Assembly (NCBI RefSeq): GCF_000186345.1
Contig: NC_014962.1
Span: forward strand, 4,368,450-4,432,449
Reading direction: 5' to 3'
Length of the DNA stretch: 64,000 nucleotides
DNA from: Isosphaera pallida ATCC 43644
GTDB taxonomy: Bacteria; Planctomycetota; Planctomycetia; Isosphaerales; Isosphaeraceae
Shown one piece after another: positions 48,653 through 58,067 of the stretch. Position 1 is the stretch's first letter, and every line of letters begins with the position of its first letter. The notes beneath the pieces were generated by a model. That model was not told the DNA's origin. It ran no database searches and was given only the letters and a program-made list of their open reading frames with translations. The translations under genes were made by a program, and so were the position numbers.

Positions 48653-48681
48653 TTGACATAAGTCACACCCTCGCTTAGACT
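48653..48681 (+). promoter_or_regulatory. Sigma-70-type promoter of the DUF1559-DUF1573-peptide gene set
   Basis: TTGACA (48653-48658), a 17-base spacer, then TAGACT (48676-48681). The start of transcription would be near 48688, about 108 bases before the ATG at 48796. It is the best promoter match seen ahead of a protein gene in this window. Confidence 0.75.
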
Positions 48682-48795
48682 CCGATTGTGCCTTCTCTCT
48701 CGACCGATTTCGCCGGTCAAACGCGATCTCTTCGCCATTCCGCGATCTCATCTCAGCGTTTCACCTTCCCCGCAACCGAAGGGAACCTGACCTCC

Positions 48796-49893
48796 ATGAT
48801 TGTCGCCTCGTCTCGCGCCCCCGGTTGGTCTGGACGACTGAGGGCGTTCACGCTCATCGAACTCTTGGTCGTCGTGGGGTTGATCGCCGGGCTGACGGCC
48901 CTCTTGCTTCCGGCGGTTCAATCGGCGCGCGAGGCGGCGCGTCGAATCCAGTGCGGTCATCATCTCAAACAGATCGGTTTGGGGCTGCATTCCTATCATG
49001 ACGCCCAGGGTTGCTTTCCGCCGGGCCGGTTGCCGACTCACGACCCGCGGTTCTCTGGAACCAACCCGCCTTGCACCTCGGCGATGTTGGATCAAAGCTA
49101 TCTGGTTCGGCTGCTGCCGTTCCTGGAGCAGACCGCGCTCGCCAACGCGGTGAATTCGCGGGTCACCATTCACGGGTTCGAGAACCGGACGATTCATCGG
49201 GTGGTGGTGCCCATCTTCGCCTGCCCGAGCGATCCGGCCTCCGGTCGTCCCCGGCCGATGGATCGAACCCATCTGATTCCCTTGGGGTTGGCGTCGGCGG
49301 GCGAGCCTCTTGAGATGGTGTTCACCAGCTACGCCGGCTGTTTCGGCTCGTTCAGGGTGGAGGCGCTGCCCACCCCCTCGCAAGGTTGCCGGGTTCCCGC
49401 AACGATCCGCGCGCAGGCCAACGGCGTGATCGGCGATCACGCTCCCGTTCGGATGGCCGATGTCACCGACGGGTTGAGTTCCACGTTGATGGTCATGGAG
49501 CGATCCACCACGTTGCTTCAACGGCTCGATCGAGTCGATCCGGTGCTGTGGACCCGCTATGGCTGGTTCACCACCGGGAACTGGGGCGACACGGTCTGCA
49601 CCACGTTTCTTCCTCCCAACATGATCGACCGCGTGGGTCTGGCCGCGGGGGTGGAACACGTCCAGGCCGGCTCGAGCCAACATCCCGGCGGGCTTCACGG
49701 GTTGATGGGCGACGGTTCGGTGCGCTTCCTCAAAACCACGATTCAAACCTGGACGTTCGACCCGCTGACCGGCTGGCCGATCGGAGCGCGGCGCGATGCC
49801 GAAGGCGCGTGGATCAACCTGCCCAACGCCGGAATCTGGCAAGCCCTGGGAAGCCGCAACGGCGCGGAGGTGATTGACGCCGACCCACTTTGA
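48796..49893 (+). CDS. DUF1559 prepilin-like protein
   Basis: 365 residues. The prepilin segment is [18 protein letters not shown], with Ala rather than the usual Gly before the cleavage site, then [20 protein letters not shown] and the late motif [20 protein letters not shown], all typical of DUF1559. ATG 48796 follows a GAAGGGAA stretch; the longer frame to 48688 would begin at about the predicted transcript start and is unlikely. It is the first gene of a four-gene co-directional set running to 51775. Confidence 0.92.
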   Translation: MIVASSRAPGWSGRLRAFTLIELLVVVGLIAGLTALLLPAVQSAREAARRIQCGHHLKQIGLGLHSYHDAQGCFPPGRLPTHDPRFSGTNPPCTSAMLDQSYLVRLLPFLEQTALANAVNSRVTIHGFENRTIHRVVVPIFACPSDPASGRPRPMDRTHLIPLGLASAGEPLEMVFTSYAGCFGSFRVEALPTPSQGCRVPATIRAQANGVIGDHAPVRMADVTDGLSSTLMVMERSTTLLQRLDRVDPVLWTRYGWFTTGNWGDTVCTTFLPPNMIDRVGLAAGVEHVQAGSSQHPGGLHGLMGDGSVRFLKTTIQTWTFDPLTGWPIGARRDAEGAWINLPNAGIWQALGSRNGAEVIDADPL

Positions 49894-49965
49894 CCACCCG
49901 CCCGGTCGATCTGACGAAACGCTCGCGCGCATTCTCAACCCTGTCGGTCAACAAGGAGAACGTCG

Positions 49966-50424
49966 GTGAAGAGCCAGACTCGACTTCTGTTCTGGATACG
50001 ATCGCTGCTCCTGGGTGGCGCGGTCGGGGTCGTCCTGATCCTCGCCTCGGCGACCTGGTTGACCTCGCGATACGGCTCCCTGGAGCGATGGCGGCTGAGT
50101 TGCAACGGAATCGTCGTGGTCCCCGATCAGTCCGTCAAATCGTTTGGACAGGCCCCCATCCGCCACGCCTTTTCCATGCCCCTCGTGGTCTCCAACCTCT
50201 CGGACGTTCCAATTGATCTCATGGGATACCGCACGACATGTTCCTGCGCGATGGTGGATGGGCTTCCCACCTCGATTCCACCCTGGGGCGAGGTTCAACT
50301 CACACTCAAGATTAAGACACCCGGCATCGATGGTCCATTCCAGCAAGACCTGGAGTTTTACACCAACGTGATGAATCAGAGGTCCTTTCGCCTCACCGTG
50401 GTGGGCGAGGTGCAACCCAATTGA
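49966..50424 (+). CDS. DUF1573-like membrane-anchored protein
   Basis: 152 residues: an N-terminal transmembrane helix (about 10-32) and an extracytoplasmic Ig-like domain with YRTTCSCAMVDGLPTSIPPW and an LTLKIKTPGIDGPFQ-type strand pair, the CxC-then-Pro-Gly pattern of DUF1573. Start GTG 49966 has AAGGAG seven bases upstream. It lies 72 bases after the DUF1559 gene and 75 before the Cys-rich peptide gene. The paired cysteines could bind metal or form a disulfide; function unknown. Confidence 0.8.
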   Translation: MKSQTRLLFWIRSLLLGGAVGVVLILASATWLTSRYGSLERWRLSCNGIVVVPDQSVKSFGQAPIRHAFSMPLVVSNLSDVPIDLMGYRTTCSCAMVDGLPTSIPPWGEVQLTLKIKTPGIDGPFQQDLEFYTNVMNQRSFRLTVVGEVQPN

Positions 50425-50499
50425 GCGGAGGTGGACCCCATCCACAGCCCGATCCCGAATCCGCCCAGCAGTTTCTCTTTTTCGATGAGGAGTCTTGTC

Positions 50500-50757
50500 G
50501 TGTCCATGTCGCTCTCAAGCCGAGAACTCAGAGCCTCCTTGCTCATCGCGGTCTCGATCGTTCTGATCGCCTTCGGTCTCCTGGCGGCCACGCCCGTCAC
50601 CAAGGCCGATCCATTCCAACCCACTCCCGTTCCCGCCGGCTGCACGGGATGCACATTCGCTTGCGGTGGCCAAGTCCCTGGAACGAATTGTCACACGCCA
50701 ACTCCAAACTTTGATCTTAATTGTTTATGTAACCGCTTGGGTATCTGCAAAAACTAA
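50500..50757 (+). CDS. Small secreted Cys-rich peptide
   Basis: About 85 residues. A signal peptide (SLLIAVSIVLIAFGLLAATP, cleavage near TKA-DPF) leads to a mature peptide of about 47 residues with seven cysteines: AGCTGCTFACGG, GTNCHTP and LNCLCNRLGICKN. GTG 50500 has AGGAG seven bases upstream; ATG 50506 is an alternative that only shortens the product by two. It sits between the DUF1573-like gene and the membrane-anchored gene at 50783, 25 bases ahead of the latter. No family is recognised. The odd number of Cys allows a metal site, a free thiol or a dimer-forming disulfide. Confidence 0.7.
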   Translation: MSMSLSSRELRASLLIAVSIVLIAFGLLAATPVTKADPFQPTPVPAGCTGCTFACGGQVPGTNCHTPTPNFDLNCLCNRLGICKN

Positions 50758-50782
50758 CTTCCTCCACAACGGAACCCCACCA

Positions 50783-51775
50783 ATGATCCTGATTCTCACT
50801 CTGGCTTGCCTCCCGCAAGTCAACCAGGCCGAATCCGATCCCGCGGGTCGGCTGCGCGACGAGATGCCCGCGGCGCTCAAGCAACTCGAATCGGTCTTGA
50901 GTCAGGCTCAGGCCGAGGCCCGTCTGGTCGAGCGTCAAGGCGAGTTCCAGAGCGAATACCAGGTGCGGCTCTGGATCGACGGGCCGCGGCAGCGTTGCGA
51001 CCTGGTCTGGGCCAAGGAGTTCGCTGGTCATCCTCAAGGTTACGAGCAGATGTTCGTCCAGAATGAGGCCAACGGGTTCGAACTCGCCCGCGACCCGGAT
51101 TCCAAGTCCAAGCCGATGATCCGATCCCTGGGCCCTCCCGGTGAAGAGTACGAATCGGGGGTTGGATACTACGCCCGACGTCATTTGCACGCACCGATCG
51201 GTCTGGATCGTCCGCTGACGACTCTGATGGAGGAACCATCGTTCCGTTTCGAGGCGGTGACGGCTCTGGAACGGGAGGGGCGGCGATTGATCCGGGCCGA
51301 ATTCCGCATCACTCCAACCCGCCCGCTGCCCATCTTTATTCAACCAGTCTGGACGGCCAAGAGTGTCAAGGGATGGGTGATCTTCGATCCCGAGGCGCGT
51401 TGGGCGATCCAGGAGATGGAAGTGACCGCCGAGATGACCGACGGCCTGACCATGACCCGGTTGAACCGGGTGGAATACGCCCCGATCGAGGGCGATCCGG
51501 CCCAGGCGGTCCCCCTGCCTCGCAAGGTGGTCCAAACCTGGAACACCACCGACCGCCAACCGGCGACGATCACCCTGGAGTTTGACACGATCCGCCTGGA
51601 ACCGACGCCCGCCGACCAGTTCACCCTGGCGGCCTTCGGTCTGGGTGACCTGGCGACTCCCGGAGGCGCGGGCGGGAACGAATGGCTGTGGGTGGTCGCG
51701 GCCCTGGCGCTGGTGGGGATCGTGGCGATCCTGGTGGTGACGCGGAGCCGGCGGCGGAACACGGCGACGGCGTGA
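50783..51775 (+). CDS. Exported protein with C-terminal membrane anchor, unrecognised
   Basis: 330 residues: signal peptide at the start (MILILTLACLPQVNQAESD), a beta-rich domain (about 40-285) with LWIDGPRQRCDLVWAKEF and VKGWVIFDPEARWAIQEMEV, a flexible Gly/Thr linker, a C-terminal helix (about 303-322) and a basic stop-transfer tail. The fold may resemble LolA-type or outer-membrane lipoprotein-sorting domains, but this is weak. A frame open to 50666 is rejected because it overlaps the peptide gene. It is the last gene of the co-directional set from 48796. Confidence 0.75.
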   Translation: MILILTLACLPQVNQAESDPAGRLRDEMPAALKQLESVLSQAQAEARLVERQGEFQSEYQVRLWIDGPRQRCDLVWAKEFAGHPQGYEQMFVQNEANGFELARDPDSKSKPMIRSLGPPGEEYESGVGYYARRHLHAPIGLDRPLTTLMEEPSFRFEAVTALEREGRRLIRAEFRITPTRPLPIFIQPVWTAKSVKGWVIFDPEARWAIQEMEVTAEMTDGLTMTRLNRVEYAPIEGDPAQAVPLPRKVVQTWNTTDRQPATITLEFDTIRLEPTPADQFTLAAFGLGDLATPGGAGGNEWLWVVAALALVGIVAILVVTRSRRRNTATA

Positions 51776-52054
51776 GGCGGTCAACAGCGCGGACCAACCC
51801 AACCCGAGAAGGAAACTCAACCAAACCACCGGCTCGCCTCCTCCCGAAGCGGGGAGAATCGAACCATGCGACGAGCGACGGCGTAACCAAGGGCGTCGCA
51901 CCGCCGAAGGTTCGGTTCGTCGTCCGTCCGGACGGGCTCGGTGGGAAGGAACGATCGGGTCGAGTCGCGTGGTTGGTTTAGGGCGACGGCGCTCGGCCGA
52001 AACAACCGCGGCGGCGCTTCAAGCCGGGCGACGGGACGGACGGCAGGCGAGGCG

Positions 52055-52846
52055 ATGGAGCTCGGGTTGATGAGTTCGAATGTGAATTTGGGTCGGGATG
52101 GAACCGCGCGGTTGATCGCGCTGACCAACGACGACGGCATCGACGCGCCTGGGCTGGCGGCTTTAGAACGGGCGGTGAGGCGCTTAGAGGGGGTGCGGGT
52201 GGTAGTCGTCGCGCCGGGGGATCACTGTTCGGGATGCGGCCACCGGGTCACTCAGGGACCTCTGCGGGTCGAGGAACGCGGACCGGATCGCTACGCGGTC
52301 TTCGGTACCCCGGTCGATTGCACGCGGGTGGCGTTCCACCACCTGCGGTTGCGTCCCGATTGGGTGCTGTCGGGCATCAACGCCGGGGGCAACCTCGGGG
52401 TGGACGTGTTCCACTCCGGCACGGTGTCGGCCTGCCGGGAGGCGGCGATCCACGGCGTGCCCTCGATCGCGCTTTCGCACTATATTGCGCGGGATCGCCG
52501 TATCAACTGGGACCATGCCGCGGAATGGACGGCGCGTCTGCTCGAACGACTTCTCGAACGGATTCCCGAACCCGGCTCGTTCTGGAATTTGAACTTACCC
52601 CATCTCGACCACCACGAGGTTGAGCGCGTTCTCAAAAATTGGGGACAAGACGGGGTCACTCCCTGGGTCGAATGCTTTCTGGACCCCTCGCCCCACGACG
52701 TCGCCTATCATCGTCACCACGACGGCAGCCTGGTGGATCAGGGCGACTACCAGCGTCGGCCTCGGCGTCCCGGCGGCGATATCGAAGCCTGTTTTTCCGG
52801 CAAGGTCTCGTTGACCAAACTGCGGGTGGGCGAGACCCACGCCTAA
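52055..52846 (+). CDS. surE: 5'/3'-nucleotidase SurE
   Basis: Metal-dependent phosphatase acting on nucleoside monophosphates, linked to stationary-phase survival. The metal-binding DD is in LTNDDGIDAPGLAAL, with VVAPGDHCSGCGH, and the signature SGINAGGNLGVDVFHSGTVS is intact. The 263 residues fit the family. ATG 52055 is preceded by GAGG; the upstream frame to 51941 is rejected. Confidence 0.95.
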   Translation: MELGLMSSNVNLGRDGTARLIALTNDDGIDAPGLAALERAVRRLEGVRVVVVAPGDHCSGCGHRVTQGPLRVEERGPDRYAVFGTPVDCTRVAFHHLRLRPDWVLSGINAGGNLGVDVFHSGTVSACREAAIHGVPSIALSHYIARDRRINWDHAAEWTARLLERLLERIPEPGSFWNLNLPHLDHHEVERVLKNWGQDGVTPWVECFLDPSPHDVAYHRHHDGSLVDQGDYQRRPRRPGGDIEACFSGKVSLTKLRVGETHA

Positions 52847-52954
52847 GAGCAAACTCGACGCGGCTCACGTCGCCATTTCCCGCCCCACCTTTTCTCTTCC
52901 TTCACATTCCCGCATCCCTCGATTCGTTCTTCTTCTTGGATTGAGACTCAAGCT

Positions 52955-53605
52955 ATGATTCGGCGGTCTTCCACAACACCCCTTGTCCAGACGACTTCCC
53001 GCTTCCTTCGCGTCCAGCGTAGCCTTGCGACAAGAGGAACCCCGCTTTGGGTCGGGGGGCTGGTCGCGGGATTGGTTCTGATCACGGGGAGCGGATGCGA
53101 ACCCCCCACCTCGCCGATGCGGGTGCTGCCGCCCGGCGTGGCCTTCAAGCGCCCCCTGCCCGAAGGCACGCCCGACCCGATCGCCCTGGGCGAAACCGGA
53201 GTGACCGCCGCGGGCTTCGAGCAAACCATCCCCTACCCCGACGAGCCCCTGCCTGCTTCGCCGCTGCGTGAAGTCAGCACGCCTTCGGGTCTCAAAATCG
53301 CGGTGTACAAAGAAGGGACCGGCGCGGAGGCCAAACCCGGTAGCCGTCTGCTGGTCCATTACACTGGACGCTTGGAGAGTGGAGCCGAGTTCGACTCCTC
53401 ACGCAACCGCAATACCCCGCTGGGGTTCGAATTGGGCGCTGGTCAGATGATCAAAGGCTTCGACGAGGGATTGATGGGTGCCAAGCTGGGCGAGCGCCGC
53501 GTGCTGGTGATTCCGCCGGAACTGGGCTACGGCGACCGGGCCCAGGGACCCATCCCACCCAATTCGACTTTGATTTTCGACGTGTTCGTGGTCGAAGTGA
53601 AATGA
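52955..53605 (+). CDS. FKBP-type peptidyl-prolyl isomerase lipoprotein
   Basis: 216 residues. A long basic N-terminus and hydrophobic stretch end in the lipobox LITGSGC, so the mature protein is a membrane-bound lipoprotein. After a Pro-rich linker (about 50-105) the FKBP domain (about 108-216) shows KPGSRLLVHYTGRLESGAEF, then QMIKGFDEGLMGAKLGERRV and PPELGYGDRAQG, with the usual active-site aromatic and Asp residues. It folds or maintains exported proteins. Confidence 0.93.
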   Translation: MIRRSSTTPLVQTTSRFLRVQRSLATRGTPLWVGGLVAGLVLITGSGCEPPTSPMRVLPPGVAFKRPLPEGTPDPIALGETGVTAAGFEQTIPYPDEPLPASPLREVSTPSGLKIAVYKEGTGAEAKPGSRLLVHYTGRLESGAEFDSSRNRNTPLGFELGAGQMIKGFDEGLMGAKLGERRVLVIPPELGYGDRAQGPIPPNSTLIFDVFVVEVK

Positions 53606-53783
53606 AGTCAAGCGACCATTTCATGTCCCTGGTGATCTAACGATCAGCCAACCCAACCACGCGCAGGCGGCAGGGAATGCAAGGGGGTCTTGCGGAGTGG
53701 ATTTTCATCCGCTTGAATCACCCGAATCTCCGATTGGACCGGTTCTCCAATCGGATGTTCCTCCGAATGGGAGAGTCGGCCCG

Positions 53784-54983
53784 ATGAGCGACGCCGTCAC
53801 CACCTCGCCGCCGTTGAGTTCGCCATCACGTTGGGACGCCCTGGACCAGTTCCGGGGCTACACCGTGGCGGGGATGATCGTGGTCAACTTCGTGGGCGGC
53901 CTGGCCGCGGTGCCGGCGATCCTCAAGCATCACAACACCTATTGCAGCTACGCCGACACCATCATGCCCCAATTCTTTCTGGCGGTTGGCTTCGCCTACC
54001 GCTGGACCTTCCTGAACCGTTTAGAGCGGGGCGGATGGCAGGCGGCTGTCCGGCACGCCTTGGGCCGCAACCTGGGGCTGCTGTTGGTCGGCTTCCTGAT
54101 GTACGGCCTGGACGGGAAAGCTGAAAGCTGGTCGGACCTCAAGGCGCTGGGGATCCGCGGCGTTCTCATCCAAGCGTTTCAGCGCGACTTTTTCCAAACC
54201 CTGGTTCATATTGCGATTGCTTCGCTTTGGGTGCTGCCGGTGATCAACCGCAGCGTGTGGATTCGTCTGACCTGGCTGTTGGGATCCTGCACCCTTCATG
54301 TGGTGTTATCTTCTAGTTTCTATTATGAGTGGGTGACGAATCGTCCAGGGATTGACGGCGGCCCGCTGGGGTTCCTGACCTGGACGGTGCCAATCCTGGT
54401 CGGTTCGTTGGCCTACGACGCCTGGCGAGCCCATGCTGGGCGTCCCGTCAAGCTGGTGGTGTGGTGTTTGGCCTGGGGCGTCCTGGCGATGGGGCTGGGT
54501 TACGGGTTGTCCTGCCTCAATGGTCCGGCCCCGGCTTGGGAAGCGTCGGCCAGTGAGGGGTCGTCCGCGGTAGTGGCGGTGGCGGACGCCAACGCGGGTT
54601 GGGGTTGGCGGGTGCCGCCGGGTTCGTGGCTGGCCGATCCGCCGTTTCTGCCGCCGACCCGCCCGGTGGGTTTGTGGACCATGAGCCAACGCGCCGGCAG
54701 CGTGTCGTATCTGGTCTTCTCTACCGGCTTTGCGCTGGTGGTGCTAGGGATCTGTGTGACGGCCTCCGACCTTCTGGGGTGGGGGTCGTTGTGGCTGCGT
54801 CGATTCGGCCAACATGCTTTGGTGATGTATTTGGTCCACGGCATGGCGATCGACGCGGTCCGACCGTATGTGCCTAAGGACGCGCCAGGGTGGTACGTAG
54901 CGGGGGCAACCCTGTTGGTTCTGGGGATTTGCAGTCTGGTGGCCCGTCACCTCGATCGAACCAGATTCCGGCTCCAGCTCTGA
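53784..54983 (+). CDS. Multi-span acyltransferase-like membrane protein (HGSNAT/NagX/DUF5009 type)
   Basis: 399 residues with about ten hydrophobic segments. The start RWDALDQFRGYTVAGMIVVN and YADTIMPQFFLAVGFAYRWT match the heparan-alpha-glucosaminide N-acetyltransferase/DUF1624-type family of membrane acyltransferases. A Gly/Ser/Ala insert lies near 255-285. ATG 53784 follows a GGGAGAG site; a GTG at 53697 would add 29 residues. Substrate unknown; acylation of amino sugars is the family theme. Confidence 0.8.
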   Translation: MSDAVTTSPPLSSPSRWDALDQFRGYTVAGMIVVNFVGGLAAVPAILKHHNTYCSYADTIMPQFFLAVGFAYRWTFLNRLERGGWQAAVRHALGRNLGLLLVGFLMYGLDGKAESWSDLKALGIRGVLIQAFQRDFFQTLVHIAIASLWVLPVINRSVWIRLTWLLGSCTLHVVLSSSFYYEWVTNRPGIDGGPLGFLTWTVPILVGSLAYDAWRAHAGRPVKLVVWCLAWGVLAMGLGYGLSCLNGPAPAWEASASEGSSAVVAVADANAGWGWRVPPGSWLADPPFLPPTRPVGLWTMSQRAGSVSYLVFSTGFALVVLGICVTASDLLGWGSLWLRRFGQHALVMYLVHGMAIDAVRPYVPKDAPGWYVAGATLLVLGICSLVARHLDRTRFRLQL

Positions 54984-55122
54984 GGCCACGCGGGCCCTTT
55001 CACCGGTCATGGATGGATTGTAGACTGGAAAGGCGCGACTTCGCGACGACGACCGATCCGTTGGATCGCGCCGGGACAGTCGCGGAAAGGGGCGGTTCAT
55101 CTCTCCATCGACGAGGTGACTA

Positions 55123-58023
55123 ATGAAGGTCTGGCAGAATGAACGCTCTCGTATCCGACGCGGAACAACAAGCGTCGCGGCGTGGGTGGGTTGGTGGGTA
55201 CCGGTGATCCTGACGCTGGCGGCGATGGGTCAGCCGGCCTCGGCGCGATTGGCTGACAACGGGCCGGGTCGCTACATCCCGGTCGATCCCCGTCCCAGCG
55301 TGGTCGTCGAAGTGGTTGGAATCGACAACCTCAAGACCGAATGGCAACGAGCCGCGGCCTCCAAGATCGTCAACGAGGGTAATGTCGGGCCGATGCTGGA
55401 AGCGTTGCTGATCCAAGCGGCCGACCAGATGCTGCCGCCGCTCCCCGACCGCAAGCTCCAGGGACGCGACGTGGCGCTGGTGGTTACCCACCTGCTCCAA
55501 AAAGGGGGCGTGCTGGCACTGTCGATCACCCCTGAGGACAGCGCGGGCGTTGTCTTCGCGGCTCTGGCCGGGGTGGGTTCCAGCCGCGAGGCGCAGGCTG
55601 CCTTCGCCAAACTCTTGACCTTCGGCCAAACCCCCACGGTCGCCAAGCTCTCCAACGGCCGCTCGGCAGTGGTCTCGGAGGTGATGGGGATGTGGTGGCT
55701 CGAGCCCGAGACCGGCGTGTTGGTGTTGACCTCCTCACCCAAAACGGCCGAAATGGTGCTGAAAACCGCCGCCAATCCCGGCTCCTCCTGGCTCCAAAGC
55801 GACGCCCGCGCCAAGCTGGTCGGTCCCCGCGACGGCGTCACGCCGTTCCTGGCCGCCTCGGTCGATCTCCAAAGCATCGGCTCGGCGGTTGGCGAGCGCG
55901 CCAACACGCCGTTGCCCGTCGATCTGAAGGCACTGGGACTCGACGGCGTCACCAGCCTGGAGTTCGTCATGGGTCTGCAAGGCGAGGCGATGACGACCAC
56001 GATCAGACTGAATGCGCCGGCACCCCGTCGAGGTCTGGTGGCGCTGCTGGACGGCCAACCGACGGTCAACCCAGCCCGGCTCATGGGGATGCCCCGCGAG
56101 GCCAAGGAATTCACCGTGGTCGCCGCCGACGCGGGCTTGTTGTTCGACAAGATCCGCCAACTCGCCCAAAACATCGGCGGGGCCGAGGTCGTCGGCCAGT
56201 TCGACGAGGCCATCGCCAAGATCGAGGCGGCCCGCAAGCTCAACGTCCGCGACGACATTCTGGGCGGCATCGGTCCCAACTTCGCCTTCTACCTTCAAGG
56301 CCCCGCGCCGATCCTCGGCGCGCCAGGAGCCGCCCCCAACCCGCTGACGATTCTCACCGGCTTGACCCTCAACCCGCCTAAGTTCACCGCCATCGCCGAA
56401 GTACGCGACCCCAAGCGCTTCGCCAACTCGCTAGACGGCCTGGTCAATCTGATCAACGAAGCAATGGAATCCGCCGGCCAACTCGCCGGGGGCGCGGGCT
56501 TGGGCGGCGGTTCGGTGGAGGATCGCAAAGGGTCCAAACCCTCGTTTACATTCACCCGTTTGAATTCTGATGGAACCGACACGCCGGCCAGCCTCGCCGA
56601 TTATCAAGGCAAGGTGGTGTTAGTCGATTTCTGGGCGACCTGGTGCGGCCCCTGCCTGCGGGAATTGCCCGAGATTGAAAAGCTGGCCCGCGATTACGAA
56701 CGGAAGAAGAAGGAGGTCGTGGTTCTCGCGCTGAGCCAGGACGAGGGCCGTCAAGGCGAAAGCACCCGACCCCTGATTGAAGAGACGCTCAACAAGAATC
56801 GGTTGGGCCTGATGGAGGTTTCCAACGTCGTCGTGGGGATGGACCCCACTGGCTCGGTGGGCCGGCAGCTGGGGGTTGAGGCGTTCCCCACCGTGCTGCT
56901 GATCGATCAGAAAGGGGTGATTCGCTCGATTCACGTTGGCTACAGCCCCGAGGTGCGCAAAACCCTCACCGCCGAGATCGACCGTCTGCTGGCTGGTCGC
57001 GCCCTGCCGGGCGAGTCTCGAGGCTCGGGAACCGCAGGTGGTTCGACTGCGGGTCTGGCCTTCCGACGCAGCAGCGCTTCGGAGACGCCTACCTACATCC
57101 TCACCATTCCCAAAGACGCTTTGCCGACGCCTCTGCCGGCCTCGGTCGCTCCAGCGATCGTCATGGGTCAACGCCACGTGGCGTTGGGTCTCAACGCCAA
57201 GGTCGCCCGGGACGCTTTGGCCGCGGCTGATGCTGGCGCGCTGGAGGTCTCGGCGCTGGATCCAGCAATCGCCAAAGCGCTGGGGGCCGCCCCGCGTGAC
57301 GCCATGGCGCTGGCGTTGAGCGATCCCCGGGCCACCTTGCCCAACGCGATCAAAACGTGGCCGCAAGTTTTCGCGGCAACGCTCAATCAAGTTCTCACCG
57401 GAGCCGCAGCAGCGGTTCCTGCCGGTGGCGGTCAAGCGGGGTTTGGTCCCGGTGGCGGTCAAGCGGGGTTTGGTCCGGGCGACTTGGATGAGGAGGAGCG
57501 CGGTGGACGCGTGGGCGGCTTCGGTCCTCCGGGAGGCTCAGGACGCGGCCTGGTGCCGGCGATCGGTCCCGGCGGTGGGTCTTCCGCGGGCATGGCCAAC
57601 CAACCGCCCCCCGGCGGCTCTTCGGGCATAACTCTCCCAGGAGGTCCGGGCGGTCTGGGTGGAGCTGGAGGCGCAACTGGACCAATTCGCTTCGTCGTGC
57701 CCACCCAGGCCGAACCGAAGACCGACGTGATCAAGTCGCTGCTCTTCCCCTCTACGTTCACCATCCGCATCAACGACGCGGGCCTCGAGTTGACCACCCG
57801 CGAAGCCTTCCCCGACCTGATGGGCAGCACCCCGATCTCGTTCGTGATTGGCTTCCTCAATGGCTTCCTCAACGCGTCCATGTCGTCGCCAGTCGGCGTT
57901 CCTGGCGTTCCCGGCGGCCCCGGCGGCTTCGCTCAACCCCCGGGCGGCTTCGGTCAGCCTGGCCTGGCTCCCGGTCCCGGCGGCAGCGGGCGCTCGGGCG
58001 GTCCGGGAACGATCCGACCATAA
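55123..58023 (+). CDS. Large exported protein with an internal TlpA-like thioredoxin domain
   Basis: 966 residues: signal peptide (about 20-43), a DUF3352-like region (about 45-450), a TlpA/redoxin domain (about 474-628) with VVLVDFWATWCGPCLREL (active site CGPC) and the cis-Pro in VEAFPTVLLID, then a return to DUF3352-like sequence (about 650-760), a Gly/Pro-rich linker with a duplicated nine-residue unit (about 765-860), a final hydrophobic beta segment and another Gly/Pro tail. GAGG lies six bases before the ATG. A disulfide reductase or oxidase role outside the cytoplasm is likely. The surrounding domain's role is not known. Confidence 0.85.
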   Translation: MKVWQNERSRIRRGTTSVAAWVGWWVPVILTLAAMGQPASARLADNGPGRYIPVDPRPSVVVEVVGIDNLKTEWQRAAASKIVNEGNVGPMLEALLIQAADQMLPPLPDRKLQGRDVALVVTHLLQKGGVLALSITPEDSAGVVFAALAGVGSSREAQAAFAKLLTFGQTPTVAKLSNGRSAVVSEVMGMWWLEPETGVLVLTSSPKTAEMVLKTAANPGSSWLQSDARAKLVGPRDGVTPFLAASVDLQSIGSAVGERANTPLPVDLKALGLDGVTSLEFVMGLQGEAMTTTIRLNAPAPRRGLVALLDGQPTVNPARLMGMPREAKEFTVVAADAGLLFDKIRQLAQNIGGAEVVGQFDEAIAKIEAARKLNVRDDILGGIGPNFAFYLQGPAPILGAPGAAPNPLTILTGLTLNPPKFTAIAEVRDPKRFANSLDGLVNLINEAMESAGQLAGGAGLGGGSVEDRKGSKPSFTFTRLNSDGTDTPASLADYQGKVVLVDFWATWCGPCLRELPEIEKLARDYERKKKEVVVLALSQDEGRQGESTRPLIEETLNKNRLGLMEVSNVVVGMDPTGSVGRQLGVEAFPTVLLIDQKGVIRSIHVGYSPEVRKTLTAEIDRLLAGRALPGESRGSGTAGGSTAGLAFRRSSASETPTYILTIPKDALPTPLPASVAPAIVMGQRHVALGLNAKVARDALAAADAGALEVSALDPAIAKALGAAPRDAMALALSDPRATLPNAIKTWPQVFAATLNQVLTGAAAAVPAGGGQAGFGPGGGQAGFGPGDLDEEERGGRVGGFGPPGGSGRGLVPAIGPGGGSSAGMANQPPPGGSSGITLPGGPGGLGGAGGATGPIRFVVPTQAEPKTDVIKSLLFPSTFTIRINDAGLELTTREAFPDLMGSTPISFVIGFLNGFLNASMSSPVGVPGVPGGPGGFAQPPGGFGQPGLAPGPGGSGRSGGPGTIRP
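57424..57477. repeat. 27-bp tandem duplication in the Gly-rich linker
   Basis: Two adjacent 27-bp units (57424-57450 and 57451-57477) that differ only at the last base. They encode GGGQAGFGP twice in the linker of the thioredoxin-containing protein. Confidence 0.9.
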
Positions 58024-58067
58024 CCCCAGATCGGCTCCGCCGACCGCGCCACGCTTCGGAGCGTGCC

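Larger units (their letters stand above)
48159..48795. other. Divergent regulatory region, tRNA-Ala / DUF1559 operon
   Basis: 637 bases with two strong promoters facing outward (48181-48208 minus and 48653-48681 plus, both listed) and no supported gene between them. The roughly 440 bases between the promoters show no recognised RNA or repeat. Confidence 0.5.
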
